From positions 1-64,000 of the forward strand of contig NZ_JAIVFS010000001.1 in assembly GCF_020829645.1 (NCBI RefSeq): a DNA stretch of 64,000 bases, read 5' to 3'. The notes below the pieces were generated by a model. It had not been told where the DNA came from, did not search any database, and saw only the letters and a list, made by a program, of their open reading frames with translations. Every line of letters begins with the position of its first letter. Positions within the stretch are counted from its first letter, which is position 1. Below, piece after piece: positions 56,543 to 64,000 of this stretch. The stretch comes from Nostoc mirabile CHAB5784. Its GTDB lineage: Bacteria; Cyanobacteriota; Cyanobacteriia; Cyanobacteriales; Nostocaceae. Position numbers and translations under genes: made by a program.

Positions 56543-57385
56543 ATGAAGTCATACTCTGTCGATCTTCGAGAAAAAATAGTTGCAGCACATCTTCAGAAAA
56601 ACATCTCAATCAGGAAAGTAACTAACATATTTTCCGTGTCAAAGAGTTTAGTCCAAAAGCTTGTAAAACAACAAAAATTTGAAGGAAATTTACAATCCAA
56701 GCCGCGAGGAAAACCACAATTTAGTCATCTAACAAATGCTGACATAGAGTTGAGAGAATTAGTTGAATCACATCCCGATGCAACATTGATAGAGTTGTGT
56801 GAATTATTTGCAGACAAGACTGGCAATTGGGTAGGTCAAAGTGCAATGTGTCGTGCGTTACAGAAATTAGGATTAAATCGTAAAAAAAAACAAAGCGGAG
56901 TACCCAAGCAGGGACTATTGAGTCCTGAATTTAAGATTAGATTATTGGGAAAAGGTCAAACATATAGAGCCAGAAAATTTAGTATTTTTGGACGAAACTG
57001 GTGTTCTACTTGGGTTAACGAGGACTCATGCCCGTTCACAAATGGGAACAAGAGCTTATTCTATAAGTTGAAACACTTATGTGGACAACTTGTAGAAATA
57101 GGTCGATTTTTCCCCAGTTCTAAGACGTGTTCATGTTGCGGTTATGTTCTTGATGAGTTGACGCTCGATATCCGTGAATGGGATTGTCCATCGTGCAATG
57201 CTCATCATGACCGTGATGGTAATGCAGCATTGAACATCAGCAAAGAAGGAATTCGGATATTATCTATGGGCGGAGGGAACCCCGTTCTTGCCGAGCAGAG
57301 GCGGATTAAGACTATCTATCTGAAAGAAAAAGGGGTATCTGTCAATGAAGCCGGAAGCCTACACCGTACCGTCAGGTCGGTGTAG
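56543..57385 (+). mobile_element. Chimeric remnant: IS630 transposase N-terminus joined to TnpB C-terminus
   Basis: One 280-residue frame joins two elements. Residues 1-115 are the IS630 helix-turn-helix domain (MKSYSVDLREKIVAA, SIRKVTNIFSVSKSLVQKL). At an A-run near 56882-56890 the IS630 sequence goes on in another frame as EPENLVFLDETGV, with the first catalytic Asp, until about 57066. The chimeric frame instead continues into the C-terminal end of an IS200/IS605 TnpB nuclease: CSCCGYVLDELTL and WDCPSCNAHHDRDGNAALNI, a four-Cys zinc finger and the RuvC-III Asp. Neither half can be active. An IS605-type right end lies just downstream. Confidence 0.8.
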
Positions 57386-57394
57386 GTAGTTCAC
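57358..57394 (+). mobile_element. IS200/IS605-type right-end hairpin (TnpB omega-RNA 3' end)
   Basis: CCTACACCG (57358-57366) pairs with CGGTGTAGG (57378-57386), followed by TAGTTCAC. This is the subterminal hairpin and end expected directly after tnpB and is the place where its guide RNA scaffold ends. The exact cleavage base is not certain. Confidence 0.7.
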
Positions 57395-57474
57395 TTCAAG
57401 ATATACTGACATACATAAGTTTCCAGTTTATGCTTCACTTCTAATATCCCTACGTTCTAGTCTCTGTGAATAAA

Positions 57475-57586
57475 TGACATTAATCTGTCACTAGCATTTG
57501 ATCGACATTAATTTGTCACGACGACAATTAAATAGTCACAACGACATTAATCTATTCACCGATGACAGATAATTTGTCAGTGTACA
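57475..57586. mobile_element. Type V-K CAST (Tn7-like) left end with TnsB-type repeats
   Basis: Five repeats of the form GACA-ttaa-TTGTCAC lie at 57475-57491, 57503-57519, 57522-57539, 57542-57559 and 57563-57580 and end in TGTACA (57581-57586). Read on the minus strand from TGTACA, the first about 70 bases match, apart from a few changes, the left end of the Scytonema hofmanni CAST as I remember it. The element would extend to lower coordinates. The tRNA-Thr gene starts 44 bases beyond the end. No tnsB, tnsC, tniQ, cas12k or CRISPR is seen in the window, so only the end survives here. Confidence 0.75.
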
Positions 57587-57629
57587 AAAATTTATGTCAA
57601 ACTTTAGTGTTGAGTAATACTTTCATCAA

Positions 57630-57701
57630 AGCCGATGATGGGATTTGAACCCACGACCTGCTGATTACGAATCAGCTGCTCTACCACTGAGCCACATCGG
57701 C
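57630..57701 (-). tRNA. trnT: tRNA-Thr (anticodon CGU)
   Basis: Folds as a full cloverleaf on the minus strand. The acceptor stem pairs GCCGATG with CATCGGC, with T as discriminator base. The D-arm is GCTCAGTGGTAGAGC, the anticodon stem pairs GCTGA with TCAGC around loop TTCGTAA (anticodon CGT), and the T-arm has GGTTCAAATCC. No encoded CCA. The only tRNA gene I recognise in the window. A CAST-type end lies 44 bases from its 3' end. Confidence 0.95.
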
Positions 57702-57734
57702 GTACACAATCTAAGAGTATAACATGATTTAATC

Positions 57735-58028
57735 ATGGTAGATCAAAATCGCAAAAATCGCCTTAACCCTGAACAATACGCCAGCCTCAAAGCAGAAATA
57801 GCCGCTCCTTATCGCGGCTTACGACAATTTTTCTACATCGCTTTCGGTGCTTCTGGCTTACTCGGTGCATTCGTCTTTTTCTTCCAAGTGCTTGCCGGAC
57901 GCAATGTTGAGAGTGCAATGCCAAGTTTAGCTCTCCAAGTAGGAATTGTTGCCTTAATGGTCTTCCTCTGGCGCTGGGAGCAGCGTCGGCAACGACGCCC
58001 CCAATCGGGTAAAAATCCTAATCCCTGA
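57735..58028 (+). CDS. DUF3493-family small membrane protein
   Basis: The 97-residue protein has the DUF3493 pattern: LNPEQYASLKAEIAAPYRGLRQF followed by two transmembrane helices (about 32-52 and 65-82) and a basic end RWEQRRQRR. The family is found in cyanobacteria and plastids, where a plant member (LPA3) aids photosystem II assembly. It probably sits in the thylakoid or plasma membrane. The gene begins 34 bases after the tRNA-Thr 5' end and is divergent from it. Confidence 0.85.
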   Translation: MVDQNRKNRLNPEQYASLKAEIAAPYRGLRQFFYIAFGASGLLGAFVFFFQVLAGRNVESAMPSLALQVGIVALMVFLWRWEQRRQRRPQSGKNPNP

Positions 58029-58486
58029 AGGGAGAAATTTTAGTTGTTAATTTTTTATTGCTTTCCTTTTATATATCTTTATATTCTTCAAATTTATTAA
58101 TGCTTTGATGAAGATGAAAATATCAAAAGAGAAAAAATAAAAAAATTATTAGGAAATCTCAAAAAGCAAAAATTTCTGAGAAACTAGAAATCGTTGAAAC
58201 GGGGTCAGCCAATATAAAGACCCTGACCATAAAACCAATCACATTCAAATGGAGTCAGCTATATTTAAAGACCCCAAATTTTATATTTAAAAACCCCTAA
58301 AATTAATAAAACTCACAATATTGGAAACGCCAGACTGATAATTTTTTAGTCTGGCGCTTCCAATTTGCTAACTAGTACAGTACGGCGGAAATAAACCACC
58401 CCTTTCAAATATCTAGAATCCTTGCGAATTACGAATTACGAATTACGAATTACGAATTACGAATTACGCATAGCGGTACTAGGCAT
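58029..58486. other. Intergenic region with hairpin and heptamer repeats
   Basis: No gene. Two similar segments GGGTCAGCCAATATAAAGACC and GGAGTCAGCTATATTTAAAG lie at about 58203-58265. A strong 16-bp hairpin at 58321-58363 (TTGGAAACGCCAGACT with its mirror, one mismatch) may end transcription on either strand. CGAATTA is repeated about six times at 58425-58468. Confidence 0.6.
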
Positions 58487-60181
58487 TTACTGAACTGTTA
58501 CCAAATAGGATGAAGGAATTGGTTGGGCACGTCCAGCATTGACGAGTGCTTGGTAAACAAAGGCAGCAACTTCGGCTCTAGTCGCTTCCCGATTAGGATT
58601 TAGTTGCTTCGCTGTGGGATAGTTGACCACTAGTTGCCGTGCAGTTGCCGCAGCAACAGGAGCGATCGCATACTTAGGAATCTGGGCAGCATCGGTGTAA
58701 AAGGAAAGGACACTCTGATCATTCGCAGTTAAGCCCAAACCATTAGCTAAAGCTACTAACGCCTGCACTCTGGGAATTTGCTGCTGTGGCTTAAAAGTGC
58801 CATCGGGATAACCAGAAACAAATTCACTTTGGTAAGCAGATTGAATTGCAGCGTAAGCCCAGAAATTGCTTGCTACATCCTTAAATTTAATTGCTGTGCG
58901 TTTAGTTGGTGGTGTTAGGGCTTTAGTGATAATAGTGGCGAACTGAGCACGGGTTACAGGATCATTGGGTTTAAAGCTGCCATCAGGAAAGCCAGCAATA
59001 ATATTTTGAGAAGCTAAAGCTTCGATGTAAGCTTTTGCCCAGTAATTTGCTGGCACATCCTTAAAGGCGACAGGACCTCCAGGCGGTGCGTCAACAGTTG
59101 CAGCAACGAAATTTACTGAGCCGAAAATCTTTTTCTGATCGATATCGTTGCCAACAGCGAGAATTTGACTGGTTTTTGTGGCGTTGTTCACATCATAACG
59201 AGTGTTATTGCGAATAAGATTTCCACCAGGATTTTCGTTGGTACCAAGGTCGGGTAGAGCATTGACAGTCGCTACTACACCATCCCGCTTATTGTTCTGA
59301 ATGACATTCTTACGCAATACGGGCTTTGCTGATTCGGAGATATAAAGACCGTCTTGGTTTTGGATAATTTGATTTTCCACAATTTGGGGTGTGGAAGTGC
59401 CACCGATCGCTAGACCAAAACCAGTATCCTGAAATAAGTTATTCCGAATTTCTCCTTGAGCAGCTCTAACAACTGAAATCCCATTCCCTTTGTTTTGCAC
59501 AAAGAGGTTACTTTCAATTTTGGGATTGCCTGTACCCGTTACAAAAACACCCTCTCTGACACTGTTAGTAAAAGTACTGTTTTTGATAATCGGATTAGTT
59601 GACTCCACCCACACAGCCGTACCCCGGCTATTTGGGTTGGTGACGGTGACACCAGCGATCGTGGTATCTTGGTCGGCAAGGATGGTAATGTCCTGTCTGG
59701 CAAAGGTGCGACTAGTGTAGAAACCTCCACCTGTAATCAATATCCCTTGACCTTTAGTAGCTTCATCACCCCGCAGTGTCACCCCTGGTTTCAGCAAGAG
59801 CGGGAAGGTTTCGCCACTTTCCTGGTTATAGTTCCCAGGTGCTAATTGAATAACTGCACCTGCTTGGGCTTGACTTAGAGCAAAACTTATGCTTTTGTAG
59901 GGTGCAGCCGAGGTTGCACCAGCACCAGCACTATCTGCACCAGTTGCTGGGTTAACGTAAATCACTGCGGCAGTTGCAGGAGCTTGCGCTGTGAGAGTTG
60001 GGGCGATACCTTCTGGATGAGTAGCACCAGCATTAACCTCGTCAGGTAGTAGTATTGACCCACTAGAGACAACAAGCATTGCCGTTAGTCCGGCTCCCAC
60101 GCGTAAAGTATATCTGAGATGACTGCTAGAAAGAAGGCGAAAAATCTCCGCTAGAGAAATGTGAAAACCCCGGTATTTCAT
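58487..60181 (-). CDS. SLH-domain envelope protein with parallel beta-helix (DUF1565)
   Basis: The 564-residue protein has a signal/anchor region (hydrophobic about 30-50), a DUF1565 right-handed beta-helix (about 80-335, with VIYVNPATGADSAGAG and repeated NxIxxN turns), and three SLH repeats (about 368-430, 431-495 and 500-560; for example FKDVPANYWAKAYIEALAS). In cyanobacteria SLH proteins attach to peptidoglycan or outer-membrane partners and shape the cell envelope. The beta-helix is typical of carbohydrate-binding or lyase-like surface proteins. The catalytic role is unknown. Confidence 0.88.
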   Translation of the reverse strand: MKYRGFHISLAEIFRLLSSSHLRYTLRVGAGLTAMLVVSSGSILLPDEVNAGATHPEGIAPTLTAQAPATAAVIYVNPATGADSAGAGATSAAPYKSISFALSQAQAGAVIQLAPGNYNQESGETFPLLLKPGVTLRGDEATKGQGILITGGGFYTSRTFARQDITILADQDTTIAGVTVTNPNSRGTAVWVESTNPIIKNSTFTNSVREGVFVTGTGNPKIESNLFVQNKGNGISVVRAAQGEIRNNLFQDTGFGLAIGGTSTPQIVENQIIQNQDGLYISESAKPVLRKNVIQNNKRDGVVATVNALPDLGTNENPGGNLIRNNTRYDVNNATKTSQILAVGNDIDQKKIFGSVNFVAATVDAPPGGPVAFKDVPANYWAKAYIEALASQNIIAGFPDGSFKPNDPVTRAQFATIITKALTPPTKRTAIKFKDVASNFWAYAAIQSAYQSEFVSGYPDGTFKPQQQIPRVQALVALANGLGLTANDQSVLSFYTDAAQIPKYAIAPVAAATARQLVVNYPTAKQLNPNREATRAEVAAFVYQALVNAGRAQPIPSSYLVTVQ

Positions 60182-60619
60182 TTTTTCCGTCTGTGATGTG
60201 CTGAATTACGGTGTGTCGAACAAGGTTAAAGGTAGCAAGCAGCCATTGTAGCTGCTGTAAAACCCATGCAAAACTATACTGGATGATTAGCACTGATTCA
60301 GCTAAATTCCTTAGATAGATCACAGAACTTATACATTAGTTATATTATTTTATTTATAAAATTCTACTAGTACTCTGTCAAGAAAACTTTGAAAGGTAAA
60401 AGAACGAACCACAGAGGCACAGAGAACACAGAGTCAGAGAAAAAAAGATGTTTGTTTAAAAAGTTTCTCACGCAGTAAACTTGCCTTGGCAGACTACTAG
60501 TACACTCTAGCGGAAGTTTATCTACCTTTAACAAAGAGATTTTGCCCTAAGTCTTGTTAATTGATATGGTAACTGGATTTTCGCGCCCACTCTACTGGGG
60601 GCTTTCGGGATGAGGCAGA
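60182..60619. other. Intergenic region
   Basis: No gene seen. It contains a GAACGAACCACAGAGGCAC-type repeat near 60402 (also near 38726) and two ACTAGTAC motifs. Confidence 0.5.
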
Positions 60620-60914
60620 TGTATTGGGGAGCATCCCAAATGTGTAAGTTATATCAAACTCAGGTAGGACTTACGCAAAAGTACACGCGCTCAGGGGCAA
60701 TTCATGAATTGCCCCTACGTGAAATAAGGGTTTCGGCTATTGTTTGCGTAAGTCCTGTCAGGTTATAAATTGTCATTGCGAGCGCAACGTAGTGGAGCGA
60801 AGCAATCGCAAGATATGGGATTGCTTGTCTGCGACACGCTGCGCGAACACTACGCTGTCGCTTCGTTCGCTTTTGACTTACATGTTCTTGCTTGCATTGG
60901 GATGCTCCCGATGT
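60620..60914. repeat. MITE-like element, family A, copy 3, with another element inserted in it
   Basis: The ends TGGGGAGCATCCCAAATGTG and CATTGGGATGCTCCCG and the core TTGTCATTGCGAGCGCAACG match copy 2. At 60666-60756 this copy is split by an insert with inverted ends AGGACTTACGCAAA / TTTGCGTAAGTCCT, flanked by TCAGGT on both sides. Confidence 0.75.
60666..60756. mobile_element. Small element nested inside MITE family A
   Basis: A 91-bp unit with 14-bp inverted ends AGGACTTACGCAAA / TTTGCGTAAGTCCT and a GGGGCAATTCATGAATTGCCCC palindrome. It breaks the family A copy with a 6-bp direct repeat TCAGGT. A similar end is present near 20592. Confidence 0.7.
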
Positions 60915-61067
60915 ACTGTTTATCAACAAGTCTCTCCCAGCCTTGTCTAAGCGCTCATCCTGCCTAGTGAATTATTTATTTTTTTGTATTCCCTAAAGCC
61001 AGATGCCGCAACTCATTGTGCTGGAATATCATTACAGCAAAAGCAAACCTATTGGGAATCGGGAGAA

Positions 61068-61604
61068 ATGCGTTTTAAATTTTTGGGGCTGCGTCGCGCT
61101 TTAGTTTTAGTAGGTAGTACCTGCCTTCTACTTTTGTCCCCGCCTGTCTTTGCTGCGGAACGAGTGGTGCTAAACTATGGTATCTTCCGTGAATCACTTT
61201 CAGTGGAGGAGCTATCTACCTTTGCCCAAACAGGTGAACTTTCACGTTCACTACGAGTTAATTTTGCTTTGGCGCGACAAGATCCCAAAGCCATCCGTCA
61301 GTATTTGACAGAGCCGGTGAAGGTAAACCTTGTATTTTTAGATAGAGTGCTGAATAGCCGGATTGGTAATATTATTTTGGATCAAATTAGTCAAGTTATT
61401 TATACACCGTCTCGGAGAGCAGATCGGCAGGCTTTGCGAGCCGCTTTAGTACTTTCTGCGAGTCAAGACGGGCAGGTGTCGCTAATCGAAATTATTAAGA
61501 ATTATCCCACAAATGAAGTGGAAGTTGATGGAAAACGCTTGCAGGGTGCATACCGTCAACTCCGCCGCTTGCAAACAAGCCTACAAGATTTATTTGGTGT
61601 TTAG
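61068..61604 (+). CDS. DUF1400 secreted protein
   Basis: The 178-residue protein has a signal peptide (MRFKFLGLRRALVLVG, hydrophobic to about 28, cleavage after VFA). It carries the DUF1400 pattern ERVVLNYGIFRESLSVEELSTFAQTGELS and VIYTPSRRADRQALRAAL. In cyanobacteria DUF1400 often stands at the N-terminus of an alpha/beta hydrolase; here it stands alone. The role is unknown, presumably in the periplasm. I took ATG 61068, which has GGGAG upstream, over the longer frame from 60984. Confidence 0.85.
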   Translation: MRFKFLGLRRALVLVGSTCLLLLSPPVFAAERVVLNYGIFRESLSVEELSTFAQTGELSRSLRVNFALARQDPKAIRQYLTEPVKVNLVFLDRVLNSRIGNIILDQISQVIYTPSRRADRQALRAALVLSASQDGQVSLIEIIKNYPTNEVEVDGKRLQGAYRQLRRLQTSLQDLFGV

Positions 61605-61798
61605 TAAGCTAAAGTTTCTAAAGTTTCCCTTAAATACCGTTGTACCTGCTGTTCCAAGCGAATCCCGTGTAATTGAGCATCGCGTTCTAGTTGCCAGCGT
61701 TGAAAACCGGAACTAGTGGAGATCGCACATTTGAGGCTATACCAAATTTCAGTATCAGCAGAAAATTGGCGATCGCTAGAAGCTGGAATTTGAGTCAT
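61601..61798 (-). CDS. Small conserved cyanobacterial protein
   Basis: The 65-residue protein reads ADTEIWYSLKCAISTSSGFQ and RYLRETLETLAY at the C-terminus, a pattern I recall from a small cyanobacterial family of unknown function. It is too short for a fold guess; it is soluble and has no signal. Its stop overlaps the DUF1400 stop by four bases, in convergent orientation. Confidence 0.6.
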   Translation of the reverse strand: MTQIPASSDRQFSADTEIWYSLKCAISTSSGFQRWQLERDAQLHGIRLEQQVQRYLRETLETLAY

Positions 61799-61959
61799 AG
61801 TTTCTCATTCCTTTATTTTAACTTCAACGGTAATTGGGCATTGGGCATTGGGCATGGGGCATTGGTTATTAATTCTTTTCCTTGACTCCCTCATCTCCCT
61901 CATCTCCCTCATCTCCCCTTTCTAGCCCTTTAAAGTGAAATAATATACTTTACGGGCTG
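61799..61959. repeat. Low-complexity repeat spacer
   Basis: GGGCATTGGGCATTGGGCAT and CTCCCTCATCTCCCTCAT units. No gene. Confidence 0.65.
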
Positions 61960-62580
61960 CTACGAATCTGTATTAATCCTAAACAAAGATTCCAACAACC
62001 GGGGCACGATTTGATTAACCCGTACTCCTAAAATTGTAAAATCCTGCTTAATCTTTTCTAAAGATAATGGCTCTATGCCAGCGAATTCTGTGTCATTAGT
62101 CACTAAAACTCGCATTACACTCACAGGTATTTGTAAAAATAGATTGCTGCCCAAAAATGCTAAACCCGCAAACAATAATGCAACGCTGCGCCATTGTGGG
62201 AGAAATTTAGCTGAATTTGCTACTAATGGGGCAATTTGGTAAAGCTGCCACAGCACCCAAACCGACAATACTGCTGCTACTAATGCCAGGATACGATTTA
62301 ACTTTGTATTAATTAAACAGAGAATTTTTCGCTGCCGCTCGGTCAGATTTTCTGGCTTTAGGGCTATTCCTAAAAGAGCAAATATATAAAAAGGGCGACG
62401 CAACTGCATCCATAGCAAAGGGAGAATACCAATGGCAGCAACTAAAAATAGCTCCATCCACATTGGTAAAAACGGCTCGCCTACAGACAGGAAAAATAAG
62501 CAGAGGACTAAAAAAACAGGCAACGTCGCTAATCCAGCGACGTGAATCCACAAAATAGGTTCAGAGCGAAATGAATGCAT
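61960..62580 (-). CDS. Membrane protein of unknown function upstream-adjacent to infB terminus
   Basis: The 206-residue protein has four transmembrane helices (about 10-32, 40-58, 95-115 and 130-150) and a polar C-terminal tail. It resembles a cyanobacterial family annotated as low-complexity-tail membrane protein, although the tail here is not low-complexity. It follows infB on the same strand after a 104-base repeat-containing gap. The function is unknown. Confidence 0.75.
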   Translation of the reverse strand: MHSFRSEPILWIHVAGLATLPVFLVLCLFFLSVGEPFLPMWMELFLVAAIGILPLLWMQLRRPFYIFALLGIALKPENLTERQRKILCLINTKLNRILALVAAVLSVWVLWQLYQIAPLVANSAKFLPQWRSVALLFAGLAFLGSNLFLQIPVSVMRVLVTNDTEFAGIEPLSLEKIKQDFTILGVRVNQIVPRLLESLFRINTDS

Positions 62581-62684
62581 ATATAAAAAGTTATGAGTTA
62601 AGGGTTAGGAGTTAGGAATTAGCAGTCTTTAACTCCTAACTCCTAATTTATCACTCCTAACTTCTAACCATTTTACCCTCAACA

Positions 62685-64000
62685 CTACCTTGTTAAGGTG
62701 AGAGTGCGGCGCTTCGTAACCATTTGATAGGCTTCGATGATGTCACCTTCAACCCAATCATTGAATTTATCCATGCCGACACCGCATTCATAACCGGCGT
62801 TGACCTCACGGGTATCTTCTTTCATCCGTTTTAGGGAGTCAAGGACGCCTTCAAAGATCACCTTACCGCCACGTCGCACCCTGACTTTACAGTTGCGAAC
62901 TAGCTTGCCGGATTGAACGTAGCAACCGGCAACCGCACCGCGACCGACTGGGAAGACGGCACGGACTTCGGTTTGACCCAAGGGTTCTTCCACCAACTCT
63001 GGTTCCAAAAGACCTTCCAAGGCATCTTGGATATCTTCTAGGAGTTTGTAGATTACGTTGTATTCACGAACATCTACACCCGCTTCATCGGCGGCTTGTC
63101 TAGCACCACTGGCGAAGGTGGTGTTGAAGCCAATAATTACAGCGTTACTGGCAGCTGCTAAGTCGATATCTGTCTCGGTGATTTCCCCAGCAGTAGCCAA
63201 GAGCATCCGAATTTGGACTTCGTTTTGCGGGATTTGCTTGAGCGCTCCCACAATGGCTTCTACGGAACCTTGTACGTCTCCCTTCAAGATCAAGTTGAGT
63301 TCTTTCAACTCGCCTTCTTGGGCTTGAGCCGACAGGGTTGTAAGGGTAACACGACCCTGTAACAAACGGGATAGGCGTTGTCTGTCTGCGCGATCGCTAG
63401 CAAGTGCTCTGGCTTCTTTCTCGTTCTCGAAGACCTCGAACTCGTCACCTGCTGCTGGCACATCACTTAAACCTAGTACCTCGACAGCAAAGGAAGGAGA
63501 AGCAATATCTACTCTCTTGCCTCTGTCATCCACCATCGCCCGGACTTTACCAAAGGCCGAACCAGCTACCAAGATATCTCCCACATGCAGGGTGCCATTC
63601 TGAATTAGCAGGGTAGCAACTGCTCCCTTGGCTTTATCCAGATGTGCTTCAATTACAGTTCCTTTGGCGGTACGATCTGGGTTGGCAGATAGTTCTCCAA
63701 CCTCTGCTACTAAGAGAATCATCTCTAAGAGCGTATCCAGGTTTTCACCTCTGATGGCGCTCACGGGAACCATGATCGTCTCACCACCCCAGTCTTCTGA
63801 GGTCAAACCATACTGGGTGAGTTCTTGTTTAACCCGCTCTGGCTGTGCCCCTTCTTTGTCAATTTTGTTGATTGCAACAACAATTGGCACTCCCGCAGCT
63901 TGGGCGTGGCTAATGGCTTCAATGGTTTGAGGACGCACACCATCATCAGCAGCCACTACCAACACGGCAATGTCTGTTACCCGCGCTCCTCTGGCCCGCA
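62685..64000 (-). CDS. infB: Translation initiation factor IF-2 (C-terminal part, cut by window edge)
   Basis: IF-2 is the GTPase that brings initiator tRNA to the ribosome. The visible part covers the rear half of the G domain ([13 protein letters not shown] with the guanine-binding [16 protein letters not shown]) and then domains with [18 protein letters not shown]-like and GYECGVGM. The reading frame is open to the right edge of the window, and the start and G1-G3 motifs lie outside it. About 438 residues are seen. Confidence 0.95.
   Translation of the reverse strand, partial: RARGARVTDIAVLVVAADDGVRPQTIEAISHAQAAGVPIVVAINKIDKEGAQPERVKQELTQYGLTSEDWGGETIMVPVSAIRGENLDTLLEMILLVAEVGELSANPDRTAKGTVIEAHLDKAKGAVATLLIQNGTLHVGDILVAGSAFGKVRAMVDDRGKRVDIASPSFAVEVLGLSDVPAAGDEFEVFENEKEARALASDRADRQRLSRLLQGRVTLTTLSAQAQEGELKELNLILKGDVQGSVEAIVGALKQIPQNEVQIRMLLATAGEITETDIDLAAASNAVIIGFNTTFASGARQAADEAGVDVREYNVIYKLLEDIQDALEGLLEPELVEEPLGQTEVRAVFPVGRGAVAGCYVQSGKLVRNCKVRVRRGGKVIFEGVLDSLKRMKEDTREVNAGYECGVGMDKFNDWVEGDIIEAYQMVTKRRTLTLTR

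Noticed and set aside
57395..57474. CAST transposition gene start (tnsB) next to the left end
   Set aside because: The minus strand beyond the repeats has no open frame of useful length before the IS605 end; no TnsB sequence is seen.
51700..57600. Prophage
   Set aside because: No capsid, tail, terminase or integrase gene is present; the content is transposon debris and metabolic cargo.
58190..58275. CRISPR-like direct repeat pair
   Set aside because: Only two imperfect copies of GTCAGC...AAAGACC, and no regular spacing.

Overview
The window looks like chromosome of a filamentous, Nostoc-like (Nostocales) cyanobacterium. The evidence is dense GCGATCGC (HIP1) octamers, a photosystem II psbY gene, a phylloquinone (men) gene cluster, several cyanobacteria-specific small proteins (DUF3493, DUF1400, TIGR02652-like), a PEP-CTERM protein, an SLH-domain envelope protein, heptanucleotide short tandem repeats and a very heavy load of small palindromic or MITE-like repeats. 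All names rest on reading translations by eye; no database search was run.

Layout. 0-3.2 kb: the tail of an IS630 transposase, recJ and a small secreted protein. 3.5-8.6 kb: a phosphate ABC transporter operon (pstS-pstC-pstA-pstB, minus strand) preceded by a sulfate-type binding lipoprotein with a palindromic site at its start. 8.6-13.6 kb: a repeat-rich accessory stretch with a 21-bp tandem array, a DUF104-like/PIN toxin-antitoxin pair, a wrecked IscB/IsrB (OMEGA) locus with its upstream RNA region, a metallophosphoesterase and an ABC-transporter remnant. 13.6-29.8 kb: mostly housekeeping and conserved genes (YebC, UbiH-like monooxygenase, Uma2, lytic transglycosylase, M48 protease, proA, lactate dehydrogenase), with a frameshifted BrnA-like antitoxin, a second 21-bp array and a PEP-CTERM protein. 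29.8-36 kb: phylloquinone genes menF (minus), menA-menC-menE (plus) and a DHNA-CoA-thioesterase-like gene (minus), with a duplicated 3' end of menF. 36.5-51.5 kb: acetyltransferase, Crp-type regulator, amidase, map, cupredoxin, double M16 peptidase, gamma-carbonic anhydrase, psbY, folC.

51.7-57.7 kb is an island of foreign character that ends beside a tRNA-Thr(CGU) gene. It contains broken transposases (ISH3-like, IS6-like, an IS630/TnpB chimera), a 143-bp MITE, two overlapping genes that look like a RiPP-recognition (PqqD-like) protein and a PqqC/heme-oxygenase-like oxidase, and an EamA exporter. Next to the tRNA lies a repeat block that closely resembles the left end of a type V-K CRISPR-associated transposon (Tn7-like), with spacing to the tRNA that fits V-K targeting geometry. 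This is the most interesting part of the window. 57.7-64 kb returns to core sequence: DUF3493, an SLH/beta-helix envelope protein, a DUF1400 protein, a small conserved protein, a membrane protein and the 3' part of infB, which runs off the window.

A second theme is the invasion of conserved genes by intergenic repeats. RecJ, MenC, MenE, the M16 peptidase and FolC each carry an in-frame stretch of the same low-complexity or palindromic repeats that litter the spacers, and in psbY, folC and the thioesterase gene repeats run right up to the start or stop codon.
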